Of a DNA stretch of 64,000 nt, positions 11,961 to 24,336 are shown piece after piece; position 1 is the stretch's first letter, and each line of letters opens with the position of its first letter. The translations under genes were made by a program, and so were the position numbers. The notes beneath the pieces are model-generated. The model ran no database searches and was not told the origin of the DNA. It worked only from the letters and a program-made list of their open reading frames with translations. Origin of the DNA: Calonectria ilicicola (lineage: Eukaryota; Ascomycota; Sordariomycetes; Hypocreales; Nectriaceae). The DNA is taken from contig CP085831.1 in assembly GCA_020809705.1 (NCBI GenBank), positions 1,364,001 to 1,428,000 on the forward strand. The letters run 5' to 3'.

Positions 11961-12287
11961 CACATGCACATCGCCAATCTTGGATTGATAGCAATAGAGT
12001 TTAGAGAAGACTAGATGAATTTCATATTGGATGGAATAAGATGAATTTTGTGCATGGCTACGTTCTGGTTAGTGTGATAATGCTGGCACTGGTTTCATTC
12101 CCGGGTAGGCTGGAAATGCTTACTAATTAGGGGGTTCGCCGAGAAAAAAAAGCGGGGAGAACACATCAAACACGACCAGGTTGGGTAGCATTTGAACAGA
12201 TAAAACCTCAAAAGAGACGGTATAAAATATTTTGATGCACTTTTGTGCAAGCCCAGTTAGGAGCTTCCCGACAGTGGCCAAAAAGAC
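11961..12287. other. intergenic between aminotransferase and tRNA-Gln
   Basis: About 330 bases with no gene. It presumably holds the 3' UTR of the aminotransferase and the downstream flank of the tRNA. Confidence 0.5.
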
Positions 12288-12359
12288 AGGTCCCGGGGGG
12301 AGTCGAACCCCCGCTGGTGGAATCAAAATCCACAGTCATAACCGTTAGACCACGGGACC
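12288..12359 (-). tRNA. tRNA-Gln (anticodon TTG)
   Basis: On the minus strand a 72-base cloverleaf begins GGTCCCG and ends CGGGACC plus discriminator T. The anticodon arm is GTGGA-TTTTGAT-TCCAC, giving anticodon TTG (reads CAA). The T arm is GGGGG-TTCGACT-CCCCC. There is no intron. Confidence 0.93.
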
Positions 12360-12598
12360 TTGTTGTACGAGCTTGGTTTTGTGAGCTCAAATTTTCAACG
12401 CGACATGGGTCGCAAATTGTGCAACACGAAACGATGAGAGGCATGGATCAAATGCAATGGTGAGTGCGCAACTAACTATTTTCATTTTGAAATATATGAG
12501 CACAGCTCCAGCTATCTTGTTCTCTACAAAGGTTATAGTAGGCCTGATCGACTATCACTCTGGTACCTCGGACGGGTTTCTTCTGCTCATTTCATAAC

Positions 12599-14837
12599 TC
12601 ACCAATACGTTACCTCTTGCATTCTTATCCATCCCTTACTTGGTCGTTGTCCATATCCTCCGTTGTTATTTGATCCTGTATTTTCATACCCATCTTCATC
12701 TTTTTCGTCGTCCCTTTTCATCTCTGCCAGACCAAAATACATTGCGACAGCCAGTCCACCAGCTCCAAATAGCCATGTCCCAACTGTTCCCCAGTTGATG
12801 TCCTTCTTCCCATTTAGGCGCCATTCTCTCGGCGTGCGAGGAGATCCTCGATCTTTGCCTTCACATAGCATAGGCGTCAAATGCCAAGGTTCCGACAAGT
12901 ACAGAGGGTCCCCGAGAGGTTGATCCCGTTGGAAGAATTCGAACTTGATGGCACCTCGACCCAGTCGCACCTTAACTGTAATTTGGCATTTGGACTTCTG
13001 GCGTCTTAAGCCCTAAGTTTGGAACAGCTGTTAGTGACATCCCTCGCTTGTGTACACCAACAACGGGCCTTTTCAAAACATACTTTGTAGGGCTGGAGTT
13101 CATTATGGGGTACCCTGTCTGTGAGAGATCCCACCACGGTCGGATTATGGGCCAGCTGCTTCGACTTGTTCGAAAACCACCCAATATGTACATCTTCCAT
13201 GGTTTTTACAAGCTGAAGCGAGATTTTCCCTTCGCTATCGACCTCAACTAGGCGATTAATACCCCAAGATGTCGACAATGCGACGTCATTGTCCTTCATG
13301 AGAAACCACTCAACGGAGTCGAAGGTCTTATTTTTGGCAATACCATAACATGCTTGTGCTGAGTAGCGAAAAAGACCACCTTCGTTGATCTGTTTCAAAC
13401 CGTCGTGAACCAGGCCTTTGCAGACAGCTAGTTGTGGTTCTCCAATAACAGTGAACTGAGGTATGCCTGCGTACTTGGAGTTAAATTTATCTTCCAAATA
13501 ATTTCGCACGTATTCTGAGCTGCCCATTCCTCCAGCCAAAATGACGTGCAAATTCATTTTTTCGCCGTCGGTTTGTGAGGGAAAGCACTCCTGGATTTGA
13601 CATTCAAATTGCTTCCAAATCTTCTCGCATTGCTTGTCAAATAGAGGTTTGAAGAGTTCGTTCTTGTCGAACTTCATTCTTCCATCCTCAATATCTAAAT
13701 CCGAATTATTGTATTTTGTATTAAGGCCTAGAACTGGAACGTAGAAGCAGTTCCTGACGAGCGCACCATTGGGTTTAGCACCGTATCGGCACTTTTCACC
13801 GAGGAAAGCCGGACTTTGAACCATTTGCCCAATCTGAGTTTCAATCGCAGCCTCAAGGGTTGAATCATTCGCGGACTCGAAAATATGGTGTGGGAGCAGT
13901 GGCAGGCTTTTTCGCAGGCGAGTCTCAAAACCTTCGTCTATCTTTGTTGATCCGATATTCTGGCCCTGGAGAGCATCCTTCGTAAAAAGCTTTGGGGACG
14001 TATCGTCATAGCCTTTGACCATAAAAATGCTCACATCACATGTTCCGCCCCCGATATCCGCGACCATAAGGTTATCACCAATATTAGGTAGTTTGGATTC
14101 AGCAAAGAAGTATGCTACCGCTGCCCCGGCTTCATCAAGTGAGGCTTCGACTTGATGGTCGGCTGAAGAAGATTCGTCTGATGATCTAAGGCAAACCTGT
14201 TTGGCAATTTTCTTATATCTTTGAATGGTCTTCTCGCTCCATGTAGTAGGATAACTGAATAGATGCCTAATACTCGCTGTTTCCCATGTCTTTCCGGTGG
14301 GTAGGCGAAACTTGAGGGATTCCTTGACGTGGTTATATAACAGTTGCAGGTAGTCGGTAAGCCACCGTTCAACCTCGTCAATTGTCACGTCGTGCGCCGT
14401 GTCTTGGTTCAAAAGTAGCATATCTTCCTCATCAAAAACACCCTTGAAGCTGCTCTTGATTCCCCGAGATTTAGCTAATTCCTGGTTATTGACGTCGAAG
14501 CCCCAGCTTGACGGTTGATCATTTTGGTAGGCAATGATAGATGGAACTTTGTCTTGTCTAACATGGGATCCTGGAATTTATGTGTTAGTCGTAAAATTCT
14601 CCAGATATCCTGAAAAGGGTATAGAAAGCTTGGTTTGATCATACCTGGCCAGTCGCGAAGGACTGAGACGTTCTGATCTACTGGGGCGGCATAGGCTACA
14701 GCAGTTCCTGGACGATGTTAGCGAAAAGGAAAGGCTGTATATGTCGCCGAAACCTTACCAGTCATACCAAAGTCGATACCGATCACAAGGTCGGGCATGG
14801 CTGCTGGGGAGCCGCTGGCTGACTCCGTCGAGGCCAT
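12599..14837 (-). CDS. Hsp70-family (HSPA12-like) ATPase with C-terminal membrane segment, 4 exons
   Basis: Exons 14837-14759, 14707-14645, 14570-13084 and 13012-12599 close in phase to 680 residues (an in-frame ATG at 14846 would add three). Phosphate-1 motif IGIDFGMTGTAVAYA is completed across intron 1. Phosphate-2 is VADIGGGTCDVSIF, and the adenosine-site motif is LAGGMGSSEYVRNYL. The actin-like ATPase fold is complete, but no canonical Hsp70 substrate-binding domain or EEVD tail is seen, as in the HSPA12 branch common in fungi. Residues about 617-639 (WGTVGTWLFGAGGLAVAMYF) look like one transmembrane helix, followed by an acidic then Asn/Gly-rich tail. That segment lies in the last exon, whose acceptor (CAAACTTAG at 13013) gives a coherent reading. 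Its client or partner is unknown. Confidence 0.85.
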
Positions 14838-14846
14838 GGCGATCAT

Positions 14847-17036
14847 AGACAGTTAAAATTGAAATTGAAAAGAGAACGAAATGTAGTTTCTCGAATTGTG
14901 AATCAGATTGTCACAGAACCTAACGGCTCGCAAATCAGAGATGGATTTAAGCCAGGTGTCTGGTGGCACTTGCGGTCACCCTCTTATACTTGCAAGTGAA
15001 AAAGGGCAACCAGTAAAAGCTCTCGGAGCAGGCTGTGCGAGCCTTGTGTGCTTTCGCACATGTTGGGTGAGACAAATCCATGCACTGCATATGCAAAGGG
15101 ACGGAATTGGATTCCATCAATCAAAAGTAAGGATTATTTCAGGTCTGTGCAGAACAGAGCCTTGCGATGGTTGCCTTTCTGCATGAAAGGTAATGGTGTG
15201 GCTTGTGTTGCATCGACCGCTGCCGATGGGAGCAAAACGAGAGAAGGTAACATTGTTGCCTATTAAGTCGGCTGAGAAACAGGGATTAAATCGATAAAAT
15301 GCAAGTAAGATTTTATGCCACTTTCCCTTCTTGGTGTTCTTTTTCTTGTTCTTTTTTCTTTTCTTTTTTCCTCACCAAGGCTATGGCGTCAGGCGCCTTG
15401 ATTGCCTTACCGGCCCTGCGGATGAAGCATTCTCATTTGCCACGTCCCTTATCAGTAGACTGTTCAATCAATAGGCATGCGAGGAAAATTTTTGACGTGG
15501 GACAAAAAGAAATATTCAAGGACAATGGAACAAAAAAAGCGAAGCAAGATGAGCCAAGATACACCGAAGATAGACGGCGACTGGGAGGGGGGAATCGGCT
15601 AGAGGGCGGCGTTTATTTGTCACATTAGTACTATAAGAGTATTAGAAGCGGTTCATAGAGCCCATTACGTAAATTAAATGTGAGTCTGTAGGTTTCCTTT
15701 CAGAATTTAGGGGTCAGGGGTCAGGCTGAACGAAACCTCGTTTCTGGGCATAAGCTTGTTATGCTATGTGTAAGCTGATTCCTTGTCAGATACACACCTA
15801 CCTGCTTGCAGTCTACACCCGTCTTTCCATTCCCTCACACACCGCCTTCTTAAATTTCCTCCCTCTCTAGATGTGTCATTTCTATCCCACTATCGACGTT
15901 ATCTTCAAACCATCATGAGGCTACCCTTTCGTGGGGGTACAATTTTCTTTCACACCATTCCGCCATGACACACATGACAGTTTCAACTAGCAATCGTTAA
16001 ACTAAGAGATTGGGCTGTTCTAATTGCCCACTATATTTCAAGCAATGGATAATGACTGATCTGGTGTGGAGCATGCGTTGATGAGGCTTTCATTACACGC
16101 CTCGAGCAAATGACAAGCTGGTCAAAGAAACGGGGCTCAATCAGGATATCCCCCGATGTTTCAAAATGGTCAATTTTTTACTTTGCCGTTGAATGCAGCA
16201 ATTTGATAGGACGTGATGCAGTTTCTCTTTACCTCACCCCCAGGAAGAGTTTTGCAAGAGCTCTGCTCGTAAATTCATTCATCTTGAGGTGGAATGTGCG
16301 GATAACCCAGTCACCGCCTTTTGTCGCACAGGCTGCTTTTTGGGAAAGTCTTTCCTAATTAATGGCCAAATATTGAGACCTTCGATTTCTTTTCAAGCTG
16401 GATGAGGTCTGAACTAGGATATTGCATGCAGGTTGTCGCATTTTGAAGGGCCTGGAATGTTTGTTAGTGGCGCTCTTGCTAAGCCATCTTGCATGTTGTT
16501 ATGCGAAAATGTGCGAAAACTTTACTCAATTTGGGCAAGCCTCTAAACTAGTCGGGAAAATGCATTGCACACAATGGCCCGACAGTGTGGTTGTGGGATC
16601 ATCTGACGCTAATCCAGTCGCGTTGACCCAAGATCAGGCGATTATTGGAGTCTAGATTGTCATAGTGATGAGACGATGCTAGGCGCCGGCAAGCAAACCA
16701 AGCGAACTATTGAAATCACGATACTAAAGTGCAACTAAAACCAGACGACCCGAAACTTGCCTCAGCTTCTTTACTCTACGAATGAAACCAGACATAAAAT
16801 CGTGTGATTATTCATTACCAATATACCAACCACGTCATTGAGTTTGTGGATATTACCCCCAACGGCTTTGGATGCGGCGCTAACTAACAGCAGCCACAAC
16901 GGAATCGAACACCGCTCCTGTTGATGCCTCCCATGTACATCGGGATAGGCAAAGTGATAAAAGGACAGCTCTCTCGCTCGAATGGAGAGAGTACTCCCAG
17001 CAGCAATTGGTAAAACTCCCTTGTCTGACATTTATA
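14847..17036. other. large intergenic stretch, nothing recognised
   Basis: Over 2 kb without a frame I would call coding. The longest frames (around 15299-15628 and 16422-16655) lack codon structure, introns or known motifs. There are CT-rich tracts near 15330-15375. It could contain non-coding transcripts, but nothing in the sequence shows that. Confidence 0.5.
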
Positions 17037-18583
17037 ATGCACTGGCTACACCATATTTCCGCCCTTGGCGCGCTTGTCGCTCTCACGAGCGCAAGCCCCA
17101 CAAACCAAGGCCTGTGCTACGGGAAAGACTCTTAGAAGGCTTTGAAGGTGATGTCTAGCATTCATGCTTCTCCATTTTGCTCTGAATTTTTGGGCATTAA
17201 GACATCAACCCGCACTGGTAATGTCTTCCTCAGTCATCTGTCCTTCATGCACAACTGACTTTCGACTAGTCACCTCGACAGTGACGCATTCATTGGCGAC
17301 CACTGTGACGACAACATCTTCAGTCAAGGTAAAAAAAAACCCAATTCTAGATTTATCCCCTTTATCCCTAGGCTTGAGTTAAACAAAATTATATCAGGTC
17401 CATCAAACGGCAACTGTAATCAAGACCGCTTCCGTCGTTGATCGAACCATCACGGCAACTGATGTCGTAACTGCAACGCCCTCGCCCGTGACGGCTACGG
17501 TCACTGACGCGGCTTTGACTGACGTGACTGTCACCATACCCGATGTGCATACTGTGTTAGTTTCCTGAACAAAAGCTCAACCCGTGAGAAACATTTATTA
17601 ACTCTTGGGACCGTCTCTCAGAACTTCATGCCTTTACGTTGGCGGCCCACCAGTGCCACGTAATGTTCTACCAACCTCGCCAAGCCTTAGATCGCGTATC
17701 AACATTCCCAAAGGTTCGCTTCACGTCTTATCATTCTTTCAATGCAAATAAAAGACCCTTTTCTTACATCACTCACAGACCTGCAATGTTTTAACCAGCA
17801 GCAAATCTCCAATGCTTGCGGTTGCTATCTTACTTCGAAAGCTCCAAAGGTGGTTACAAGGACCGTCACAGTCACAGCCAAGCACACGAAGACGACTACG
17901 AAGGTCGTCACTGCATTGAAGACAGATATTGCCGCAACAGCCGTCATAACCTCCACTGTCGGTTACCCAACTACTCTTACCATTAGCTCAACTGTACGTA
18001 TTTGATTTCTCTTCCCATTCTCTCTCATATACTTACCAGAACAAATCAGTTTTCTCTTGATCCAGTCACAACAACCGCAACTGTCACCACGACCAATACC
18101 GTATCTACGACACAAGCTACGACAACAACAGTGGGAACGCCTAGGCAATACTCCATGTATACTCAAGGAAATTCGCAATTGTATAACACTGGCAACTACT
18201 TTAATTTAGACTCAAACAACCTTGCCGATTCTCTACAGGAATGCGTGTGTCACTGCAATAGTGAGTCTTTCTCTTGCCTGCATTAAATCCTGTTACTGGC
18301 TACTAATAGAATTAATTCACAGATTGGAGCGCATGTACTGGAATTTGGGTTTACCACGACTCTCAGAGTTTGAAATGTAAATAGTAAGTTATTGCCTGTT
18401 ACTAACACCCTCATTCGGAACATAATGCTAATTGAGATACAGCTTTAGTACTGACTTTGATGGTACCAAAATGGTATCTGACAGTGATATCTTGTATAGT
18501 GCTTGGTACAAGTATGTGAACCAATTATTTTAAACAGCTCCTCAAATACTAACGCAATTCTTAGTGTTGGATCATCGACATAG
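17037..18583 (+). CDS. secreted Thr-rich Cys protein, multi-exon, 5' end unresolved
   Basis: Eight exons join in phase: 17164-17328, 17398-17555, 17622-17713, 17779-17993, 18050-18260, 18323-18383, 18443-18511 and 18565-18583, giving 329 residues. The body is made of Thr/Val tracts (TVTVTA, TTTATVTTT) separating Cys-containing modules (QQISNACGCYLTS; ECVCHCNNWSACTGIWVYH), the last resembling the PAN/apple-like modules of fungal extracellular proteins. A convincing signal peptide lies upstream at 17037 (MHWLHHISALGALVALTSAS), but its frame meets TAG at 17133 and I find no donor/acceptor pair that joins it to the rest in phase. The ATG at 17164 is in frame but gives a poor signal sequence. Either a splice is non-canonical or the 5' end is damaged. 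Probably cell wall or secreted; function unknown. Confidence 0.65.
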
Positions 18584-19050
18584 ACAGATATGGAATATGT
18601 CGCAGCACCTAATAGAATAGGCCTAGAGCAAACATTTTGGCATTTTCAAGATACTTCAAAGTCGGTATAGTCCTGATCTGATAAAATGGTTACAATGTTC
18701 ATAAATATGAACACTACAGATTTTGTGCCATGTACAACTGTCTTCTTGGCCAGATTTACTATCATGTCATTTGATTCAATGGGTCTCGTACGCCCATTTT
18801 CACCTCACCCACCTCGACTTGGCTCAACAATTAAGTCATTTTTGGATACTTAATCCCGCATTGCATTTACAGCAATAAAAGAGGAACTTGAATTTGTTTG
18901 TGGTTTACTTTAGGAAGATTGAGTAGTTCCGGCGATCCACATTTCACAAAGCAATTTCTTTTATTTAAGGGTTAGGGAATCTTGTAGCATACACATTGCT
19001 TTGTACAGCAAATACATGTCCATCAAAAAAAATAAACGACTCAGAATAGC
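18584..19050. other. intergenic between convergent genes
   Basis: Lies between two convergent 3' ends. No gene seen; AATAAA-like sequences occur (for example near 18869). Confidence 0.5.
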
Positions 19051-20648
19051 TCAGTTGACAAACTCAAAGGCATAAGCTGTATATTCATTGTCTGGAGTAA
19101 CCCAGAAAGTAATCTTGGAATGTATTAGATCTCCATGTGCAAATATGAGAATGAACTCAGAGATTGACTTACCTGATCATTGGAAACAGTATGTTCGGCT
19201 ACGCCAAGGTCAGTTGGAGCAGGTCCCTCCTCATTCCACGCCACATGGTTGAACCGCTTGGTGCGGATCTTGACAGTGCCGCCCGTGACGCCAACAGCGC
19301 TCAAACCCTTGACAGTGACATCGTAGGTTCGAACGCCATAGTTGGGTCGCAAACCAGTGATGAGCTTCACAGAATCTTTGGTGCTTCCTCGCGTTGCGTA
19401 GACTTCAAAGACGCCATCGCCCGACGAAGTGGTTGCCACTCGGTTACCAGTCATGGACTTGGAATAGTAGTTGTAAACCCACCACTGCGCCGCGCGGAAA
19501 TAGTTGGATCCCGAAAAGTTCACGAGACCTGCCATGCCGTTGTGCAGGTTGCTCGCGCCAGAGCCCCAGTGTGCTCTGAGACCTCCAATGTTTTGCCGCT
19601 CAAAGTTGGCGATGAACCACACGCTGCCCGCATTGGTCTGGTCGCTGCCTCCGGTGATGGCGCCGTACTCGTTGACGATGACCTTCTTGTAGGCAAGACC
19701 TCGGGCGCTAAGCATAGACTTGAAAGTATCCTGGGCGCCGCGCACAGTGAATTCAAGGCCGAGAATGTGATAGGTGTAGATGTCAGGGACCGTGTTGGTC
19801 GACTTGACATGGTCCAGCCATCTAGTCCAGAACGTGTTGCTCGTGTCTGGAGGGACGGAAATGGAGGGTCCAGTAATTGGCAAGGAGGACAGTTCAGACC
19901 TATTATCTTGATGTCAGCTTGAGACTATGAATGCTCTTCAAGTTAGAAAACCACGTACTTAAAGCGAGTGTATGAGCGGGTCCAGGCATTGAGATACTGA
20001 GAGTAATCGGCATTCCAGAACAGGGTCGAATCCGGTTCATTCCACAAATCGAGCTCTAGTCCGTCCTGCATATTGTTATTTTTAATAAATGCGATGACCT
20101 GGCCCAAAAAGTCATCATAAGCAGTCCAACTGCCGCCATCGCCAGGGTACTGAAAGTTGGTGCCCTGGATACCATCCGCGCCCCACAAATCGTGGACAAG
20201 GAGCTGGAAACGAGCACCAGAAGCGCGGCACGTCCTGTAGTTGGACAAGAAAGACATCAGACGCCCCTACAATTCTGTCAGGAAATTTATTCACTTTAAG
20301 ACTTAAAATTAATTGGAAATTTACCTGCAATTGACCCTTAGCGTATCCCAGACTGGGCGAGGTAAGCTGAGCACCGCCAGCTCGGCAATAATTGAAGCCT
20401 GAGCCGATGCGGAGTTCCTCTGGAATGGCCGTGTTGGCAGAGCCGTCGGTGTTGTCGGGAAGTCCGTAGATGAATCCATCACCCAAATGCTGAGGAGAGC
20501 CTTGAGTAACAGACAAGTCTACAGTTGCTGTACCAGAAGCCCGCCTTTCAACCGTTCCACTGGCGCGCTCACCGATGCGACTATCACTTGGAATGACAGC
20601 GCCTGCCACCAGCGTGGCGTAGCCAAGGATGGATGCAATTCTCATCAT
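19051..20648 (-). CDS. secreted clan GH-A glycoside hydrolase (GH39-like), 4 exons
   Basis: Exons 20648-20325, 20266-19959, 19899-19173 and 19113-19051 close in phase to 473 residues. A signal peptide starts at 20648 (MMRIASILGYATLVAGAV), with a possible dibasic pro-site at ERRASG. The (beta/alpha)8 catalytic Glu pair is visible: acid/base in LELDLWNEPDST and nucleophile in KVIVNEYGAITGG. Downstream is a beta-rich domain ending TFWVTPDNEYTAYAFEFVN, encoded by a 63-base last exon. The NEP motif and overall length fit GH39-like extracellular fungal enzymes (xylosidase or related activity), but substrate cannot be read from sequence. Upstream lies a cluster of CCGGTGG motifs. Confidence 0.85.
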
Positions 20649-21588
20649 TTCGGGATGTTGAAGGATATTCACCGATGTGATTTCCGCGTCTACCGAGAGG
20701 TTGTCAATCCTGTACCAGAACCGTCATTATGCTCGTATGAAGTGGTACATCTTTATACAAAGCAGATAAAATTATTGCCTATTCTAGCCCGGACGCATCG
20801 ACACCGAGCGTGTGGAGAGTCCAGGACATCAGCTGCACATGCGCATTTCTCATTGGATGCCCCCGCCAAATAGCGCATGTATGCACTAAAAAGCCAAATT
20901 CCCCCGCTACCACGTGGGCCGGTGGACAGGAACCCCGGTGGATTGGATCCGGTGGGATTCCGGTGGGAGATGATCGTATCACATTCACTACTAACCCATT
21001 ACGGGCAGCCTTTCCCGGGTTCAAGGTCTATTCTAGCTTGATGCTCTCCCCCGCTGACTAGTTAGTTCCTTTCCCGTGTTGGTGGACACAAGGGTGGTTC
21101 GTTTTCCGAAGCTGACAAGCTTAAAAGGTAAATTCCACCTCTACACAAAAAGGGTGGCAACCATCAACCTGTACCAGGGTTTAGTCTTGTCCCGGTGGCT
21201 CAATCTCCATTATTCTTTGCCAAGCCTACATGGGTTCGCCATTTCTTCACTTTTCGACGAATGAGGATCACGAGTTGTTGGAAATTGGCGGTAACATCAA
21301 CATATCATCAACATGGGAACCGCTGACCGCCAAACCAATGAGAAGAAAATAATCAAACTGTTGAATATATCGTCATTGGTCATTTTCTCGCCAATTTTAC
21401 CAACATGTGAGGTTCAAATTCGAACCATTTATTCTTCCATCTAAATGAGTGTGAGAGTTATGTCTCCTATCCCTGTAGCCAGGCACTGGTTGTTGAAACC
21501 CCAATATGGCTATTGAAATTGTGGCAAACCCAATGCTACTATGTACCAATCTTCATAAAAGCACCACTCCTATCCAGTAACGAATCCT
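20649..21588. other. intergenic, promoter of the glycoside hydrolase
   Basis: No gene. CCGGTGG occurs four times in about 50 bases (20929-20975), with one more at 21191. This is roughly 280-330 bases upstream of the hydrolase start and could be a regulator-binding array. Confidence 0.45.
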
Positions 21589-23121
21589 TTAATCGTAATC
21601 AGAGTCTGTATCATCGCCCGTATCATCATTGTAAGCAGGCTTCGTAGGCGCCGAGGTTGCTACGACCGTGGCCAACGTAGTTGGACTGCCGGCTGCCGCA
21701 GTGGGAGCAAAAGTGGCGGTCAACTGGTTTGTATTTGTTGGAGCAGTGGCAACCACGGTAATGGTCGCGACAACCCTAGCATCAGATGGCGAGTAGCTAG
21801 CGCTTTTGAAGCCACATTGCGCCATAATAGCGTTGATAGCTAAGAATCCAATTAGCTGGCTGTTCCAGTAGAATTGTTCATAAAATTGAAAATACTAACC
21901 TTTAAGGCCGTCATCAAAGTCGCTGTCGTATCCATCATTGGTGTTTCGAGTCCAAACTCCATTTCGGCGAACGCGGCGTTTAACACGAATGGCGCCGTCT
22001 GAATCGTTATCGGTGGCTGAATCATGACTGTCTGGATCGCTATGGGAATCATCGTCTCTAATCTGACGCTTGTTACGTTGGGTATGGCGACGTGCCTTTA
22101 CTGGTCTTCGAGCGTCGCTGTCAGAATCGTTGCTCTGAGAGTCACTGTCTGTGTCCACAGGCCTGGCCTGACGCTTGCTGGCGCGGGCACGGCGACGGGT
22201 TCTGATCTGCTTTCCAGAGTCTGTCTCTGAATCATTGCTCTGAGTGTCATCAGGGTTAGAGTCAGTGTCATTGGCTTGGGCCTTTCGACGCGCAAGACCC
22301 CGGCGACGTCGAATTACGGCGCGGTTCTTATCATCGTTCTCTGAGTCGGTACTTTTGCCATTGGTCGTCTCTCCATCAGACTCAGTATCCACATCTTTGC
22401 GACGAACTGAGAGTGTATTTCGAGTTCGGAACCTCCGATGAGCTCTGACGCTCTTCTTTGCTTCATCTTCAGTGTCTGTGTGGTCTGTGTCATCATCAGA
22501 TGTGTTGTTTGGGTCGTTTCTGCGAGCGCGACGGGCTCTGGCCACTTTGCTCCGAGCCTGGATAGACTGGCGTTGGGCAGGCAAATCATCGTCCGTATCA
22601 GGATCTGTTGGCGAGGCATTGCCATCCAGATCTTGAGAGTCGGTGTCTGTGTTGTCGCCGTTGTTGTTTGCGCGAAGATTCCGGCGAGCTTTGGGCTTTT
22701 TGCCCCGGGCCCTAGACTTGGCGGGTGCATTGTCGTCAGAATCAGTGTGATCATCGTCGGTATTAGAATCAAGATCAGTGTCATTGTTTCTGGTTTTAAT
22801 TCTTCGCTTGGCTCCAGCCTTGCGAGCCCTCAGACGCGTGACAGCTGTGCCAGTGGACGCAACATTCTGTTGCATGCAGTCAGCGCACAGAGCAGCAACT
22901 CGCCCAACATCGAAGCTTTTGTTGGTACAGATGCACTGAGACTCCAAAAGATCCTCCTGGCGATCACTTCCGTTGCGCAGGTCAACGTCACAGCTATCGG
23001 TCAATTTGACGATGGGCTCACAGATGGCCTGACAGGCCTTCGGCACCTCATCCCGGCTAAGGTTGGCCTGAGCCAGCAGGACCAGAGGAGCAACAGCGAG
23101 AGCCACGTTTTTGGTATACAT
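21589..23121 (-). CDS. secreted Cys-rich protein with alternating basic/acidic blocks, 2 exons
   Basis: Exons 23121-21900 and 21839-21589 give 490 residues. A signal peptide (MYTKNVALAVAPLVLLAQA) is followed by an eight-Cys region (ACQAICEPIV, SCDVDL, SQCICTN, ALCADCMQQ) like those of fungal cell-surface proteins. Residues about 95-400 then alternate every 25-35 residues between basic clusters (RRRRGLARRK, KQIRTRRRARASKRQ) and Asp/Ser/Thr/Asn-rich acidic clusters (DTDSDSQSNDSDSD). The spliced C-terminus adds one Cys, an Ala/Thr/Pro-rich segment and an acidic end (DDTGDDTDSDYD), without an obvious GPI signal. The many KR/RR sites could be cut by a Kex2-type protease. Function unknown. Confidence 0.8.
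22000..22830 (-). repeat. degenerate acidic/basic repeat in the secreted protein
   Basis: Coding repeat region with Asp-Ser/Thr-Asp codon runs broken by Arg/Lys clusters, about 9-10 imperfect units. Long open frames on the opposite strand here are artefacts of the biased composition. Confidence 0.7.
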
Positions 23122-24336
23122 GTTGAAATTGGAGATGGAGGTTGAAATATATGTAGAAGAAAAGAGATGATTTTGTATCAGATGATTGTGTGGTGAAAAA
23201 GATCAGATGAGATGTCTGGAGAATAGAGATGATGAAGATCCCAAAGATGATATTTATACACAAAAAAGGATACATGAGCCTTCAAGTACCGAGAGGCATC
23301 ACCTCTTTGTCTTGCATATCTCAACTACCCCATACAATTACTTTTTCACTTGGCAAACTCTGAAGCCATATCCACGTCAAGATTGTCACTGATCAGCCAT
23401 CCAGCCAAGCTTTAGTCCCGTTTCCTCTAGATGCATGGACTTGGCGGTCCTAAACAACATTTTCGAACCAATACTTCTATATTTCGTTTGCTTGGCGACC
23501 GTCATAATGGCAATGCATTTTACGCAGTGCACCCTCAAGCCACCTTGTAGCCAGTGTCCTACTCTGTTGGGAACGTCTGCCAATGTGCCGAGCCTCCTGG
23601 GTACGTAAGTTTAATGTGGCTGTGCGTGTAACTTTGCCAACGCACAGCCTTTTTCTGTAGACTAGTATCCCCCTTATGCCCGTGAGAGGTTGCCAAGGTT
23701 GCTAGCGGCTATTTGAAACGCTGTTTTAAATAGATTCTCTTCTATTTTCTTCCAATCAGATATCTCCTGTGCCAAAATAAGGGTTGTTCTTGGCATTTCT
23801 TCCGTGCGCCTAGTTACATAAGACCTTTCACGACCACATACTCAGATGTGACTCCTACAACCGGTGGCCAGAACAACAACTCATCAACCCTCCGAAAATG
23901 AAAGTCTTGGGGAACCCGGTCACTCCGTAGGAACCCCCTTGTCGCGTTTCGGAGTCGCTATACGAGGTCAGAATGACGATCTCACATATTAAGCATAAAT
24001 AAAATTTCTTGCGCCCCCTTGTTGCTGCCAATCAAGGGAGCTTGTCGGTTGATTCATGTGATCGCCGATCACTGATGAGACTCCACCGCAAAGTCTGAAC
24101 TTCAAGAGTAGCATCGTAGAGGAATAGATAGGTCTAGCGAAACGGAGCTCCAATTCCCTCTCGCAAAAAAAAGAGAATACTTGATAAAATATGGATGTGC
24201 CGTTTAGTTGACATGGGCGCCGGTGTTACCATTCATCCTAATATATTTGATGACCCCAATTGGAATTGAAAACAAAATCCAATTGCCAAGAAGGCGGCAA
24301 AAAGAAAGGATTGTAGTGGATTCAAACCACCAGATT
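23122..24336. other. intergenic
   Basis: About 1.2 kb without a gene I can support. It includes the promoter of the charged-repeat protein. Nothing else recognised. Confidence 0.5.

Noticed and set aside
15299..15628. 109-codon frame in the large gap
   Set aside because: Starts in a T/C-rich simple sequence and has no family features.
19164..19922. 252-codon plus-strand frame opposite the glycoside hydrolase
   Set aside because: The minus strand has catalytic motifs, signal peptide and four in-phase exons; this is its shadow.
22438..23145. Long open frame on the plus strand inside the charged-repeat gene
   Set aside because: It mirrors the biased codons of the minus-strand repeat gene, which has a signal peptide and a consistent intron.
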